Shown here: positions 8,511 to 16,815 of the stretch, in pieces
How positions within the stretch are numbered: position 1 is the first letter of the stretch
Layout of the letters: each line of letters opens with the position of its first letter
NCBI GenBank assembly: GCA_020636905.1
Contig: JACJWX010000025.1
Span: 1-64,000, forward strand
Reading direction: 5' to 3'
Source of the DNA: Actinomycetota bacterium
Lineage (GTDB): Bacteria > Actinomycetota > Thermoleophilia > Miltoncostaeales > Miltoncostaeaceae
DNA length: 64,000 nucleotides
Notes under the pieces: generated by a model
What the model was told of the DNA's origin: nothing
Databases searched by the model: none
What the model saw: only the letters and a program-made list of their open reading frames with translations
Position numbers and translations under genes: made by a program

Positions 8511-9862
8511 GCCGAGCCGAGCGTGGGAAGGTACTCGGCCCGGTCGGCGAGGTATGCGGTGGTGTACTTGCCCTCCATGAACGAGGGCTCGCGCACGATC
8601 TCGGTGAAGAGTTGCACCGTGGTGGGGACGCCCTCGATGCGGACCTCGTCCAGGGCCCGCGCCATGCGCGCCACGGCGCGCGGCCGATCGCCGGCCCACA
8701 CGCAGAGCTTGGCCATGAGCGAGTCGTAGTTCGGCGGCACCAGCATGCCCGGCCGGCAGTGGGTGTCGATCCGAACACCGGGGCCGGCCGGCATCGTGAA
8801 CTCCTTGAGCCGCCCGGCACTGGGCCGGAACCCGACCGCGGGGTCCTCGGCGTTGACGCGGACCTCGATGGAATGGCCGTTGGCGGGAGCGACGCCGGTG
8901 CGCGAGAGCACCCCGCCCTGGGCGACCCGCAGCTGCTCTGCCACCAGGTCGAGCCCGGACACCAGCTCGGTCACCGGGTGCTCCACCTGCAGCCGCGCGT
9001 TGAGCTCCAGGAAGTAGAAGTTGGCGTCGGCGTCGACCAGGAACTCCAGCGTCCCGGCGTTGCGGTAGTTCCAGGCCCGCGCGGCCTCGATGCAGGCCTC
9101 GTGCATGGCCGTGCGGGTGGCCTCGGGCAGGTTCGGCGCGGGCGCCTCCTCCACCAGCTTCTGGTGGCGGCGCTGGATGCTGCACTCGCGATCCCCCGCC
9201 ACGAGCACCCCGCCGAGGCCGTCGGCCACGATCTGGACCTCGATGTGGCGGGCGCCCTCGAGCATCCGCTCGACGTACAGGCCGCCGTCGCCGAAGGCCG
9301 CGATGGCCTCGCGCTGCGCGATGTCGAACGCGCCCGGCAGTTCCTCGGCGGACTCGACCCGCCGCATTCCGCGACCGCCGCCCCCGGCCGCCGCCTTGAG
9401 CAGCACCGGGAAGCCGGCCTCCTCGGCCGCCGCCTGGGCTTCGGCGAAGTCGGACACCGCACCGTCGGACCCGCCCAGCACGGGCAGCCCGGCCTCCTTC
9501 GCGGCGGCCTTGGCCTGGACCTTGTCGCCCATGCGCTCCATCACGTCGGGATCGGGACCCACGAACGTGATGCCCGCGTCGGCACAAGCCCGCGCGAACG
9601 TGGCATTCTCGGACAGGAATCCGTACCCGGGGTGCACGTGGGTGCAGCCGGTGATGACCCCGGCCTCGACCACGTTGCTGATGACGAGGTAGCTCTCGTT
9701 CGGGGGCGGCGGGCCGATCTTGACGGCCTCGTCGGCCATCCGTACGGCAGCCGAATCGGCGTCGGCCTCGGAGTAGACGGCGACGGTGGGGATCCCCATC
9801 TCGCGGGCGGTCCTGATGACCCTGACCGCGATCTCGCCGCGGTTGGCTACGAGCAGCTTCAC
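8507..9862 (-). CDS. accC: Acetyl-CoA carboxylase biotin carboxylase subunit
   Basis: 451 aa. ATP-dependent carboxylation of biotin on the carrier protein, first half-reaction of acetyl-CoA carboxylase. Biotin carboxylase N-domain starts KLLVANRGEIAVRVIRTARE. ATP-grasp features: LKAAAGGGGRGMRRV glycine-rich loop (about 163-177), HIEVQIVADGLG, DRECSIQRRHQKLVEEAP, and the catalytic region LELNARLQVEHPVTE (usually EMNxRLQVEH). It sits four bases downstream of the gene for the carrier-containing fusion protein. No accA/accD here, so the carboxyltransferase partner must be encoded elsewhere. Confidence 0.95.
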   Translation of the reverse strand: MKLLVANRGEIAVRVIRTAREMGIPTVAVYSEADADSAAVRMADEAVKIGPPPPNESYLVISNVVEAGVITGCTHVHPGYGFLSENATFARACADAGITFVGPDPDVMERMGDKVQAKAAAKEAGLPVLGGSDGAVSDFAEAQAAAEEAGFPVLLKAAAGGGGRGMRRVESAEELPGAFDIAQREAIAAFGDGGLYVERMLEGARHIEVQIVADGLGGVLVAGDRECSIQRRHQKLVEEAPAPNLPEATRTAMHEACIEAARAWNYRNAGTLEFLVDADANFYFLELNARLQVEHPVTELVSGLDLVAEQLRVAQGGVLSRTGVAPANGHSIEVRVNAEDPAVGFRPSAGRLKEFTMPAGPGVRIDTHCRPGMLVPPNYDSLMAKLCVWAGDRPRAVARMARALDEVRIEGVPTTVQLFTEIVREPSFMEGKYTTAYLADRAEYLPTLGSA

Positions 9863-9866
9863 GGGG

Positions 9867-11609
9867 CTACGCCGTCTCGATCAGGAACAGGGCTTCGCCG
9901 AACTCGACGCCGGTCCCGTTCTCGATGTTGATGGCCCGGACCACGCCGGCGACGTCGCTGGTGATCTCGTTGAAGAGCTTCATGGCCTCGATGAGGCACA
10001 GCACCTGACCGGCCTCGACCCGCTGGCCCTCCTTGACGAATGGATCGGCCTCGGGCGACGGGGCGCGGTAGAAGGTGCCCACCATGGGGCTGTTGACGCG
10101 GTGCAGCCCGTCGTCGGCCCCGGCTCCCCCGCCGTCGGCGACATCACCGGTGCCGGTGACGGCCGGAGCGGCGCGGCGCACCGTGACGCGGGCCCCGGAG
10201 ACCTCGACGCTGATCTCGGACTCCGTGGACGCCTCGACGGCCTGAACGAGTTCGGCGAGCATCACGCGGCTGATGGCCGGCGCGCCCTCCTCATCGCGTT
10301 CGGTGCGAAGGCTGCGCCGCCGCGCCATGAGGCGTTCGGCGTCCTCGGGGAACTGGGCCATGAGCACCAGGTCCTCCTCGGAGGCGCCGCCGTCGGGCTG
10401 CAGGGACGCCAGCGTGACCTCGGCCGGCGCGTCATCGACGTCGGCCTTCGCCGCCGCGGCGGTGACCACCGGGTCCACGGGTCCGCGCAGCGCGCCGAAG
10501 CGACCGGCCACCAGGTGGGCCAGGTCGGTTTCCAGGTCCTGGTAGCGCGTCTCGTCGATGACGTGCTGGGCCGCCTGGGCGACGATGGCGTCGCCGAGCG
10601 GGTACGCGAGGGTCGCGGCGCCCACCTCGGCGGCGATCGCGCGGGCCTCGTCGGCCACCTCGAGCAGCTTGCGCGACATGCCCAGGCGTCCGAGCTTGCT
10701 GATGATGCCGGCCTCGAGGTCGGGCGGAAGCGGCACCACCGGGCCGTAGACGGCCGCGGCGGCCTGCGTGACCCGGTCGCTGGCGAGCATCGGCGCGATG
10801 ATCCGCGCCGCGTCGTAGAGGTTGGCGCGGTCCACGCTCAGTTCGTTGCCGCTGCCGACGAGCGCGGCACGCACCGTCTCGGCCGAGGGACGGGCGGAGG
10901 TCATGGCGACCGGCCCGGCGGCGGCGTAGACGGCCGTGGCGCCGGCTTCGACGCCCGCCTTGGAGAGCGACGGCGCAAGGCCGCCAGGCGCCTGGATGAG
11001 GACCTCGACCGGCAGGCCGGACGCCTCGCGGACCATTTGCACGAACTCGCCCAGGTGGGTCGGCGACAGGTGCCCGCCCCCGTCCGAGACGCAGATGGCG
11101 GTGGCCCCGGGGAGCGCCCCGAGTGCCGCGGCCTCCTCACGCCAGCGGGCGTCCCCGGAATCGGGTGCCGGACCGGCGACGATGCTGGGGATCACGGCGA
11201 GGCCGTGCTGGCTGGCCGCCTCGGCCGGCCCGCGCAGCCCGTCGGCGCTGTTGAGGGGATCGAGCAGGCGCAGCCTGCGGGCCCCGCATTCGGCCACGGC
11301 CTGGGCGAACCGCAGGATGACGTCCTGGGCCACGGGGTGGTCGGTCCAGAGCATGCGGCCGTGCACCACCACGCCCACCGGGGTGCTGCCGGCGTGCCGC
11401 ACCACCGCCCGCAGGCGGTCCCAGGGGCTCTCGGTGCGGAGTTCCATCGAAGCGCGGGCCATGCGCGGATCGACGGCCTCGAGGGCGGCCGCGCCGACAC
11501 GGGACAGGGCCCCGGCCGCGGTGGCCAGGTCGTCGGCGCTGATCTCGGAGCCCCAGGGGTAGGTCGCGAGGTCGCGGAGCGTGGTGTCGATGTAGGAGAC
11601 CGAGCTCAT
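9867..11609 (-). CDS. Degenerate PycB/OadA-type carboxyltransferase domain fused to biotin carboxyl carrier protein (AccB-like)
   Basis: 580 aa, in the place where accB normally precedes accC. Residues 1-350 follow the pyruvate carboxylase/oxaloacetate decarboxylase carboxyltransferase fold: YIDTTLRD, ESPWDRLR, ICVSDGGGHLSP, MTSARPSAETVRAAL. Residues 400-435 match its tail (EEDLVLMAQFPEDAERL). Residues 445-480 resemble the AccB N-terminal segment, and 503-580 are a biotinyl domain with EAMK (Lys544). The metal site is mostly gone: the family lysine in KDMAG aligns with Ser175, and both histidines of HxH align with Leu204 and Gln206; only the first Asp (Asp8) remains. It therefore probably works as the biotin carrier of acetyl-CoA carboxylase, with a non-catalytic scaffold domain. 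Start overlaps the efp stop by 4 bases. Confidence 0.85.
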   Translation of the reverse strand: MSSVSYIDTTLRDLATYPWGSEISADDLATAAGALSRVGAAALEAVDPRMARASMELRTESPWDRLRAVVRHAGSTPVGVVVHGRMLWTDHPVAQDVILRFAQAVAECGARRLRLLDPLNSADGLRGPAEAASQHGLAVIPSIVAGPAPDSGDARWREEAAALGALPGATAICVSDGGGHLSPTHLGEFVQMVREASGLPVEVLIQAPGGLAPSLSKAGVEAGATAVYAAAGPVAMTSARPSAETVRAALVGSGNELSVDRANLYDAARIIAPMLASDRVTQAAAAVYGPVVPLPPDLEAGIISKLGRLGMSRKLLEVADEARAIAAEVGAATLAYPLGDAIVAQAAQHVIDETRYQDLETDLAHLVAGRFGALRGPVDPVVTAAAAKADVDDAPAEVTLASLQPDGGASEEDLVLMAQFPEDAERLMARRRSLRTERDEEGAPAISRVMLAELVQAVEASTESEISVEVSGARVTVRRAAPAVTGTGDVADGGGAGADDGLHRVNSPMVGTFYRAPSPEADPFVKEGQRVEAGQVLCLIEAMKLFNEITSDVAGVVRAINIENGTGVEFGEALFLIETA

Positions 11610-12163
11610 GCGCGTGCCGTGTATTCGCGGGTGCGGGTGTCGATGCGGATGCGGTCTCCCTCGTTGATGAACAGCGGCACGCTGACCGTGGCGCCGGTCT
11701 CCACCTGGGCCGGCTTGGTGACGTTGGAGACGGTGTCCCCCTTCACGCCCGGGTCGGTCTGGGTGACCGTCAGCTCCACGAATGTGGGCAGTTCCACCCG
11801 GAAGGGCGACTCGCGGACGAACAGCACCTGCACCTGGCTGTTGGGCTCCAGCAGGTCGAGCCCGTCGATGGATCCGGCGTCGACGTTGACCTGCTCGTAG
11901 GTCTCGTTGTTCATGAGCACCACCTGGTCACCGTCCTGGTACAGGTACTGCATCTCGGTGCTCAGGGTCTGGACCCGCTCGACCTTCTCGCCGGCGCGGA
12001 AGGTCTTCTCGACCGAGTTGCCCTTGCTGAGGTTCTTGAGCTTGGTGCGGACGAACGCCCCGCCCTTCCCCGGCTTCACGTGCTGGAAGCTCACGACGGT
12101 CCACAACTCACCGTCCAGGTCGAGCACGTAGCCGTTCTTCAGTTCGTTCGTGGTGATCGCCAC
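11606..12163 (-). CDS. efp: Translation elongation factor P
   Basis: 185 aa, standard length. It binds ribosomes stalled at polyproline and stimulates peptide bond formation. The KOW-like domain I carries the tip loop VKPGKGGAFVRTKLKN, with Lys33 at the position modified in some bacteria. No EpmA/EarP-type modification gene is in the window. The OB domains end with GDRIRIDTRTREYTARA. The GTG start at 12163 follows a strong GAGGAGGGG Shine-Dalgarno. Its stop overlaps the next gene's start by four bases. Confidence 0.97.
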   Translation of the reverse strand: MAITTNELKNGYVLDLDGELWTVVSFQHVKPGKGGAFVRTKLKNLSKGNSVEKTFRAGEKVERVQTLSTEMQYLYQDGDQVVLMNNETYEQVNVDAGSIDGLDLLEPNSQVQVLFVRESPFRVELPTFVELTVTQTDPGVKGDTVSNVTKPAQVETGATVSVPLFINEGDRIRIDTRTREYTARA

Positions 12164-12242
12164 CAGGCCCCTCCTCGCATCGGTCCTCGATGCTGATCAA
12201 CGAATGTCGGCCGCCCGCCCGGGCCGCCGACGTGTTTGCCGG

Positions 12243-13346
12243 TCAACTCCCCGCGAGCAGTATCGCCGGGTCCTTCGAAGTTTTCGAGAGTACCTCGCAC
12301 CCGTCGTGGGTCACCACGACCAGGTCCTCGATGCGCACGCCGCCGACGCCCTCCACGTAGATGCCGGGTTCGATGGTCACCACCATGCCCGACGCGAGCT
12401 CCCCCGTGCCCTCGCTGGACACCCGGGGCGCCTCGTGGATCTCCAGGCCGACGCCATGCCCCAGGCCGTGGCCGAACTCCTCGCCGTACCCCGCCTCGGT
12501 GATGACGCCCCGCGCCACCGCGTCGAGTTCCTTGCAGCCGACACCGGCGCGCGTGGCGTCCAGCGCGGCCTGCTGGGCCCGGGCGCACACGGCCTCGATC
12601 TCGGTGAGCTTCGCGTCGAGCGGGCCCGTGGCGACGGTGCGGGTCATGTCCGAGCAGTACCCGTCCACGATCGCGCCCATGTCGATGGTGACCAGCGTCC
12701 CGGCGGGGATGGGATCGTCGCCGGGCATGGCGTGGGGCTTGGCGCCGTTCGCCGCGGCGGCGACGATGGGCTCGAAGCTCGGGCCCTCGGCCCCCAGATC
12801 GTGCAGTGCGGTGAGCAGGTCCCAGGCCACGTCGCGTTCGCGGCGGCCCACCAGCCCACCGGCGAGCACACGCTGCAGTGCGGCGTCGGTGACCTCGGCC
12901 GACCGGCGGATGGCCGCGACCTCGTCGGCGTCCTTGACGACGCGCAGCCCCTCGACCAGGTCGGCCCGTGAGGCGGCCTGGTGGCCGGCGTCGCGCAGGA
13001 GCTGCGAGAGCCGGCTGCCCTGCTGGAAGCTGATGTGGGCGCCTTCGAAGGCGATGCCTCCCCCTGCCGCGACCACAGCGGCGGCGTCGGGGACGCCGGC
13101 GAGCATGTCGCGCGGCCGGATGACCAGCTCACACGCGGCGTCGAGCTGTTCGGCGGCACTGGACTTGTACCGGAAGTCGGTGAGCAGGCTGGCCCCGTCC
13201 CGCCCCACAATGGCGATGCCGTTGGAACCGACGTACCCCGTGAGGTAGCGGACGTTGGCGGGGTGGGTGACCACAAGGGCGCCCAGGTCGTCGTCCAGCG
13301 CCTCGACGAGCCGCGCCCGCCGAGCGGCTCGCGGATCGGCGCTCAC
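12243..13346 (-). CDS. pepP: M24 metallopeptidase, Xaa-Pro aminopeptidase type
   Basis: 367 aa. Cytoplasmic dinuclear-metal peptidase removing N-terminal residues before proline. A creatinase-like N-domain (about 1-130) includes PANVRYLTGYVGSNG. The pita-bread catalytic domain holds all five metal ligands: Asp in LVTIDMGAIVDGYCSDMTRT (two Asp), His in GHGLGHGVGLEIHE, Glu in TIEPGIYVEG, Glu in GVRIEDLVVV. The GTG at 13346 is taken as start because it overlaps the aroQ stop by four bases and matches the family length. Its position before efp is the usual Gram-positive arrangement. Confidence 0.93.
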   Translation of the reverse strand: MSADPRAARRARLVEALDDDLGALVVTHPANVRYLTGYVGSNGIAIVGRDGASLLTDFRYKSSAAEQLDAACELVIRPRDMLAGVPDAAAVVAAGGGIAFEGAHISFQQGSRLSQLLRDAGHQAASRADLVEGLRVVKDADEVAAIRRSAEVTDAALQRVLAGGLVGRRERDVAWDLLTALHDLGAEGPSFEPIVAAAANGAKPHAMPGDDPIPAGTLVTIDMGAIVDGYCSDMTRTVATGPLDAKLTEIEAVCARAQQAALDATRAGVGCKELDAVARGVITEAGYGEEFGHGLGHGVGLEIHEAPRVSSEGTGELASGMVVTIEPGIYVEGVGGVRIEDLVVVTHDGCEVLSKTSKDPAILLAGS

Positions 13347-13792
13347 GCGAGCCGCTCGGCCAGCAGATCGACGGCTTCGCGGTATCCATCGGGACCCTTG
13401 CCCCACACCGCCGCCATGGCGATGTCGCGGACGACGGAGACCCCGCGGTGCGGTTCCGTCTTCGCCCGTTCCTCGACGTCGCTGATGTGCACCTCGACGA
13501 ACGGCGCGCCCATCGCCTCGAGCGCGTCGCGGATGGACCACTGGTAGTGGGTCCACGCGCCCGGGTTCACGATGGCCCCGTCGACGATGCCCGCGAGTCC
13601 GTGGACGTGTTCCAGGAACGCGCCCTCGTGGTCGGACTGGAAGCACCCCACGCGCATCCCGCGCTCGGCGCCCCATTCGCGGACCATCCGCTCCAGGTCG
13701 TACAGCGAGAACGTGCCGTAGTGCTGGCTCGGGCGGCGGCCGAGCATCCCCAGGTTGGGGCCGTGCAGCAGTGCGATGCGCGGTTCACTCAC
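13343..13792 (-). CDS. aroQ: Type II 3-dehydroquinate dehydratase
   Basis: 149 aa. Dehydrates 3-dehydroquinate to 3-dehydroshikimate, shikimate pathway step 3. Family motifs: LLHGPNLGMLGRRPSQHYG (the usual form is NGPNLNLLG...YG, catalytic Tyr), FQSDHEGAFLEHVHG, GAIVNPGAWTHYQWSIRDAL, and EVHISDVEERAKTEPHRG with the catalytic His. Small substitutions (HGPNLGM for NGPNLNL, SDHEG for SNHEG) are unusual but leave the active-site residues. Coupled by 4-base overlaps to aroB upstream and pepP downstream. Confidence 0.94.
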   Translation of the reverse strand: MSEPRIALLHGPNLGMLGRRPSQHYGTFSLYDLERMVREWGAERGMRVGCFQSDHEGAFLEHVHGLAGIVDGAIVNPGAWTHYQWSIRDALEAMGAPFVEVHISDVEERAKTEPHRGVSVVRDIAMAAVWGKGPDGYREAVDLLAERLA

Positions 13793-14886
13793 GGGTGGAG
13801 CTCCTCGATTGCCTGGACCACCATCTCCATGGGGGGATTCTGCCGCAGGCGGATGTCCCCCGGGGCCCCGATCAGCACCATGTTCAGCGCGCCGGCGTCA
13901 GCCTTCTTGTCGCGCCCCATGGCGTCGAGGATGGCCTCGGTGGACAGGGTGGGATCGAGGGTCACCGGTAGCCGGTGGCGTGCGAGGACCGCCCGCGTGC
14001 GCGCGCGCCACACGGGGTCGAGCCCGGTCATGCGTTCAGCGATGCGCAGGGCCGCCAGCAGACCCAGGCTGATGGCCTCGCCGTGCTGATAGCGGTCGTA
14101 GCCGCCGGCGGCCTCGATACCGTGCCCCACCGTGTGCCCCAGGTTGAGACTGGCGCGGAGCCCGGTCTCGAACTCGTCTTCGGAGACGACCCGCAGCTTG
14201 TGCAGCACGCAGTCGCGGATGAGGTCGATGAGCTCCTCGCGCGGTCCGGGCAACGGGTCGGGCCAGGCGTCGATGCGCTCGAACAGCTCGGGTGATTCGA
14301 GCAGGCCGTACTTGACGACCTCGGCGAACCCGCACGAGAGCTGGCGCTGCGGCAGCGACTCGAGCGTCTCGGTGTCCATCACGACCAGGCGAGGCTGCCA
14401 GATGGCGCCCACGTAGTTCTTCCCCTCGGGCAGGTCGACGCCGGTCTTGCCGCCGATGGCGCTGTCGACCATGGCCAGCAGCGTGGTGGGGACGTGGACC
14501 AGGCCGATGCCCCGCTGGTAGCTGGCGGCGAGGAAACCCGCGAGGTCGCCCAGCACCCCGCCGCCGACGGCGACCACGGCGTCCCGGCGGCGGATGCGGG
14601 CGCGCGCGGCCACCCGCGTGAGTCGTTCGACCTCGGAGAGCGACTTGCTGGACTCACCGGAAGCGACGGGCACCGTCTCGACCCGCTGACCGGCCTCGCG
14701 GAGTCCCTCGGCGACCCGGTCGGCGATGCCACCCACCGCCTCGTCATGCACCACCAGCGCCGCTCCCCCATCGGCCCGCGGCGTCCACAGCTCGCCCATG
14801 CGGCCGATGAGCCCGGGCCCGATGAAGACCGGGAATTCGCTGACCCCGATGCGGGCCTCGAGTACGTGTCCCGAGGCCACCGTCAC
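13789..14886 (-). CDS. aroB: 3-dehydroquinate synthase
   Basis: 365 aa. NAD- and metal-dependent cyclisation of DAHP to 3-dehydroquinate. Motifs: AVGGGVLGDLAGFLAASYQR (NAD binding), HVPTTLLAMVDSAIGGKTGV, the metal ligands in CGFAEVVKYGLL (Glu), SLNLGHTVGHGIEA (His) and QHGEAISLGLL (His), and GRDKKADAG. Overlaps aroK upstream and aroQ downstream by four bases each, so the three enzymes are probably made together. Confidence 0.97.
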   Translation of the reverse strand: MTVASGHVLEARIGVSEFPVFIGPGLIGRMGELWTPRADGGAALVVHDEAVGGIADRVAEGLREAGQRVETVPVASGESSKSLSEVERLTRVAARARIRRRDAVVAVGGGVLGDLAGFLAASYQRGIGLVHVPTTLLAMVDSAIGGKTGVDLPEGKNYVGAIWQPRLVVMDTETLESLPQRQLSCGFAEVVKYGLLESPELFERIDAWPDPLPGPREELIDLIRDCVLHKLRVVSEDEFETGLRASLNLGHTVGHGIEAAGGYDRYQHGEAISLGLLAALRIAERMTGLDPVWRARTRAVLARHRLPVTLDPTLSTEAILDAMGRDKKADAGALNMVLIGAPGDIRLRQNPPMEMVVQAIEELHP

Positions 14887-15392
14887 GCCTCCGCGGTGGC
14901 CGCGGTGGCCCAGTCAACGAGGGCTGTCAGGACCTCGTCCAGGGGCCGGTCGGCGTCGATGGTGACGTGGGATCCCGCTTCGTAGTTCGGAATCCGCTCC
15001 TCGTAGCGGCGGATGAAGCGCCCCTCCGAAGTGGCGAGCGGGCGGTCGCTGTCGGCGACGCGGCCCCAGAGGGTCTGCGGATCGACCTTCAACCAGGCGA
15101 CGTGGGCCGTGCGTCCCAGGAGGTCCCGGGTGCGGTCGCGCTCCATCGCCCCGCCACCGATGGACAGCACGCCGGCCGGTTCCGAGCCCACGATCTCCCG
15201 GATGACCCGTTCCTCGGTGCGCCGGAACCACAGCTCGCCCTTGGTGGCGAAGATCCTCGGGATATCCAGCTCGGCCTGGGCTTCGATCTCGGCGTCGCTG
15301 TCCAGGAACGGCCGGCCGAGGCGCTCGGCGAGCCGCGGCCCCAGTGTCGACTTCCCCGAGCCCATGTACCCGGTCAACACGACCCAGCCCAC
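14883..15392 (-). CDS. aroK: Shikimate kinase
   Basis: 169 aa. Phosphorylates shikimate with ATP. P-loop LTGYMGSGKSTLGPRLAERL; shikimate-binding DSDAEIE (DxD), FRRTEERVIRE (Arg) and SIGGGAME (GGG motif); lid region SDRPLATSEGRFIRRYEER with Arg. Lies 28 bases downstream of aroC and overlaps aroB by four bases. Confidence 0.95.
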   Translation of the reverse strand: MGWVVLTGYMGSGKSTLGPRLAERLGRPFLDSDAEIEAQAELDIPRIFATKGELWFRRTEERVIREIVGSEPAGVLSIGGGAMERDRTRDLLGRTAHVAWLKVDPQTLWGRVADSDRPLATSEGRFIRRYEERIPNYEAGSHVTIDADRPLDEVLTALVDWATAATAEA

Positions 15393-15420
15393 GGTCAGCG
15401 TTCCGTCCAGAGACGGAGCA

Positions 15421-16587
15421 CTAGCGCTCCTGCTGAATGGCCGTGCGGTAACGGTCGACCGCGTCGTCGAGCTGCGCGATCGAGTCGCCCCCGAACTTCT
15501 CGAGCAGCGCCTGTGCCAGCACGAACGCCAGGGCCGCCTCGCCCACCACCGCAGCGGCCGGAACCGCGCAGATGTCGGAACGCTCCTTGAAGGCCTGCTT
15601 CGGCTCCTTGGTGGCCACGTCGACCGAGGCCAGCGGCCGCGAGAGCGTCGAGATGGGCTTCATCACCGCGCGCACCACCAGCGGTTCGCCATGGGTCATC
15701 CCGCCCTCGAGCCCACCGGAGCGATTCGTGCGGCGGTGGTACCCCGCCGCCTCGTCCCAGTAGATCTCGTCGTGGGCCTGCGAGCCCGGGATGCGGCCGA
15801 GTTCGAACCCGGCGCCCATCTCCACGCCCTTGATGGCCTGAATACCCATGAACGCGGCGCCGATGCGGCTGTCGAGGCGCGAGTCGCCGGTGACGTGCGA
15901 TCCCAGGCCCGGAATGGGGTTGAACGCCCAGACCTCGAAGATGCCGCCGAGGGTGTCGTGGGACTGGCCGGCCGTCTTGATGGCCTCGCGCATGGCGGCC
16001 GACGCGTCGGCGTCCAGGCACCGCACCGGGCTCTCGTCGACGCCTTCGAAATCTTCGAGCGCAAGCCGGTCGCGAGTGGGTGCGTCGACGGCGCCGATGG
16101 TCACGACGTGGCTGCGGATCTCCATTCCGTACCGGCGCAGCAGGGCCTTCGCGACGCCTCCGGCGGCGACCCGGGCGGCGGTCTCGCGCGCGCTGGCCCG
16201 TTCCAGGATGGGTCGCAGGTCGTCGGTGCCGTACTTGAGCATCCCCGCCAGGTCGGCGTGTCCGGGGCGCGGCAGCGTGATGGGCTCCACCTCGGCGTCG
16301 GTGGCCCAGATGGCCATCCGGTCCTGCTCCCAGTTGGCGAAGTCGCGATTGACGATCTCGATGGTGAGCGGGCTGCCGATGGTGCGGCCGTGCCGGAGTC
16401 CCGATCGGACGTTGCCGCGGTCGGTCTCGATCTTCATGCGGCCGCCGCGTCCGTAGCCGAGCTGGCGGCGGGCGAGGTCGAGGTCGAGGTCGTCGGGGAC
16501 GAGCTCCAGCCCGGCCGGGAGTCCCTCGATGAGGGCGTAGAGCGCCGGACCGTGTGATTCGCCGGCTGTACGGTAGGTGAGCGCCAC
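15421..16587 (-). CDS. aroC: Chorismate synthase
   Basis: 388 aa. FMN-dependent conversion of EPSP to chorismate. Signatures: TAGESHGPALYALIEGLPAG, RRQLGYGRGGRM, RHGRTIGSPLTIEI, PRPGHADLAGMLKYGTDD, ERASARETAARVAAG, and FKERSDICAVPAAAVVGEAA (each present intact). First gene of the ten-gene minus operon. Its GTG start at 16587 lies 9 bases behind a TAGACT -10 box, which suggests a leaderless or very short-leader transcript. Confidence 0.97.
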   Translation of the reverse strand: MALTYRTAGESHGPALYALIEGLPAGLELVPDDLDLDLARRQLGYGRGGRMKIETDRGNVRSGLRHGRTIGSPLTIEIVNRDFANWEQDRMAIWATDAEVEPITLPRPGHADLAGMLKYGTDDLRPILERASARETAARVAAGGVAKALLRRYGMEIRSHVVTIGAVDAPTRDRLALEDFEGVDESPVRCLDADASAAMREAIKTAGQSHDTLGGIFEVWAFNPIPGLGSHVTGDSRLDSRIGAAFMGIQAIKGVEMGAGFELGRIPGSQAHDEIYWDEAAGYHRRTNRSGGLEGGMTHGEPLVVRAVMKPISTLSRPLASVDVATKEPKQAFKERSDICAVPAAAVVGEAALAFVLAQALLEKFGGDSIAQLDDAVDRYRTAIQQER

Positions 16588-16602
16588 GGGTCGGAGAGTC
16601 TA
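16588..16602 (-). promoter_or_regulatory. -10 box and short leader of aroC
   Basis: On the minus strand TAGACT (16602-16597) is followed by nine bases and the GTG start of aroC. This is the layout of leaderless or near-leaderless actinobacterial promoters. The dispersed repeat copy begins immediately upstream, so the -35 region falls inside it. No clear TTGACA is seen. Confidence 0.5.
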
Positions 16603-16803
16603 GTGTCCTGAGTCGGAGATTTCGCGGCAGCCTGGCGGCTGCAAACCCGCACGCAACCCCCCACCGCCCCGAATCACCGGTACCTCGCCGAGGGTGCGTC
16701 GTCGGCTCGGGCCATGCCACCGGCATTGTCCCGAACCTCCTCCTTGTTGCACGCGGTTTTCGCTCGCCACGCTGCTCCCGAACCCCCGACTCACGACACC
16801 AGG
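16599..16803. repeat. Inverted pair of a dispersed repeat (MITE/REP-like) between aroC and the UPF0182 gene
   Basis: Arm one (plus strand, 16599 to about 16660) and arm two (minus strand, 16803 to about 16745) align over about 60 bases with scattered mismatches. Both share TGAGTCGG, then a TTCG-containing stretch, CAGC, TGGCG, AAACC and GCAAC in order. About 85 bases lie between the arms. A third copy lies at 59591-59625. No transposase is nearby. Such inverted pairs resemble MITEs or REP/BIME elements. Confidence 0.7.
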
Positions 16804-16815
16804 CAACCGGAACGG

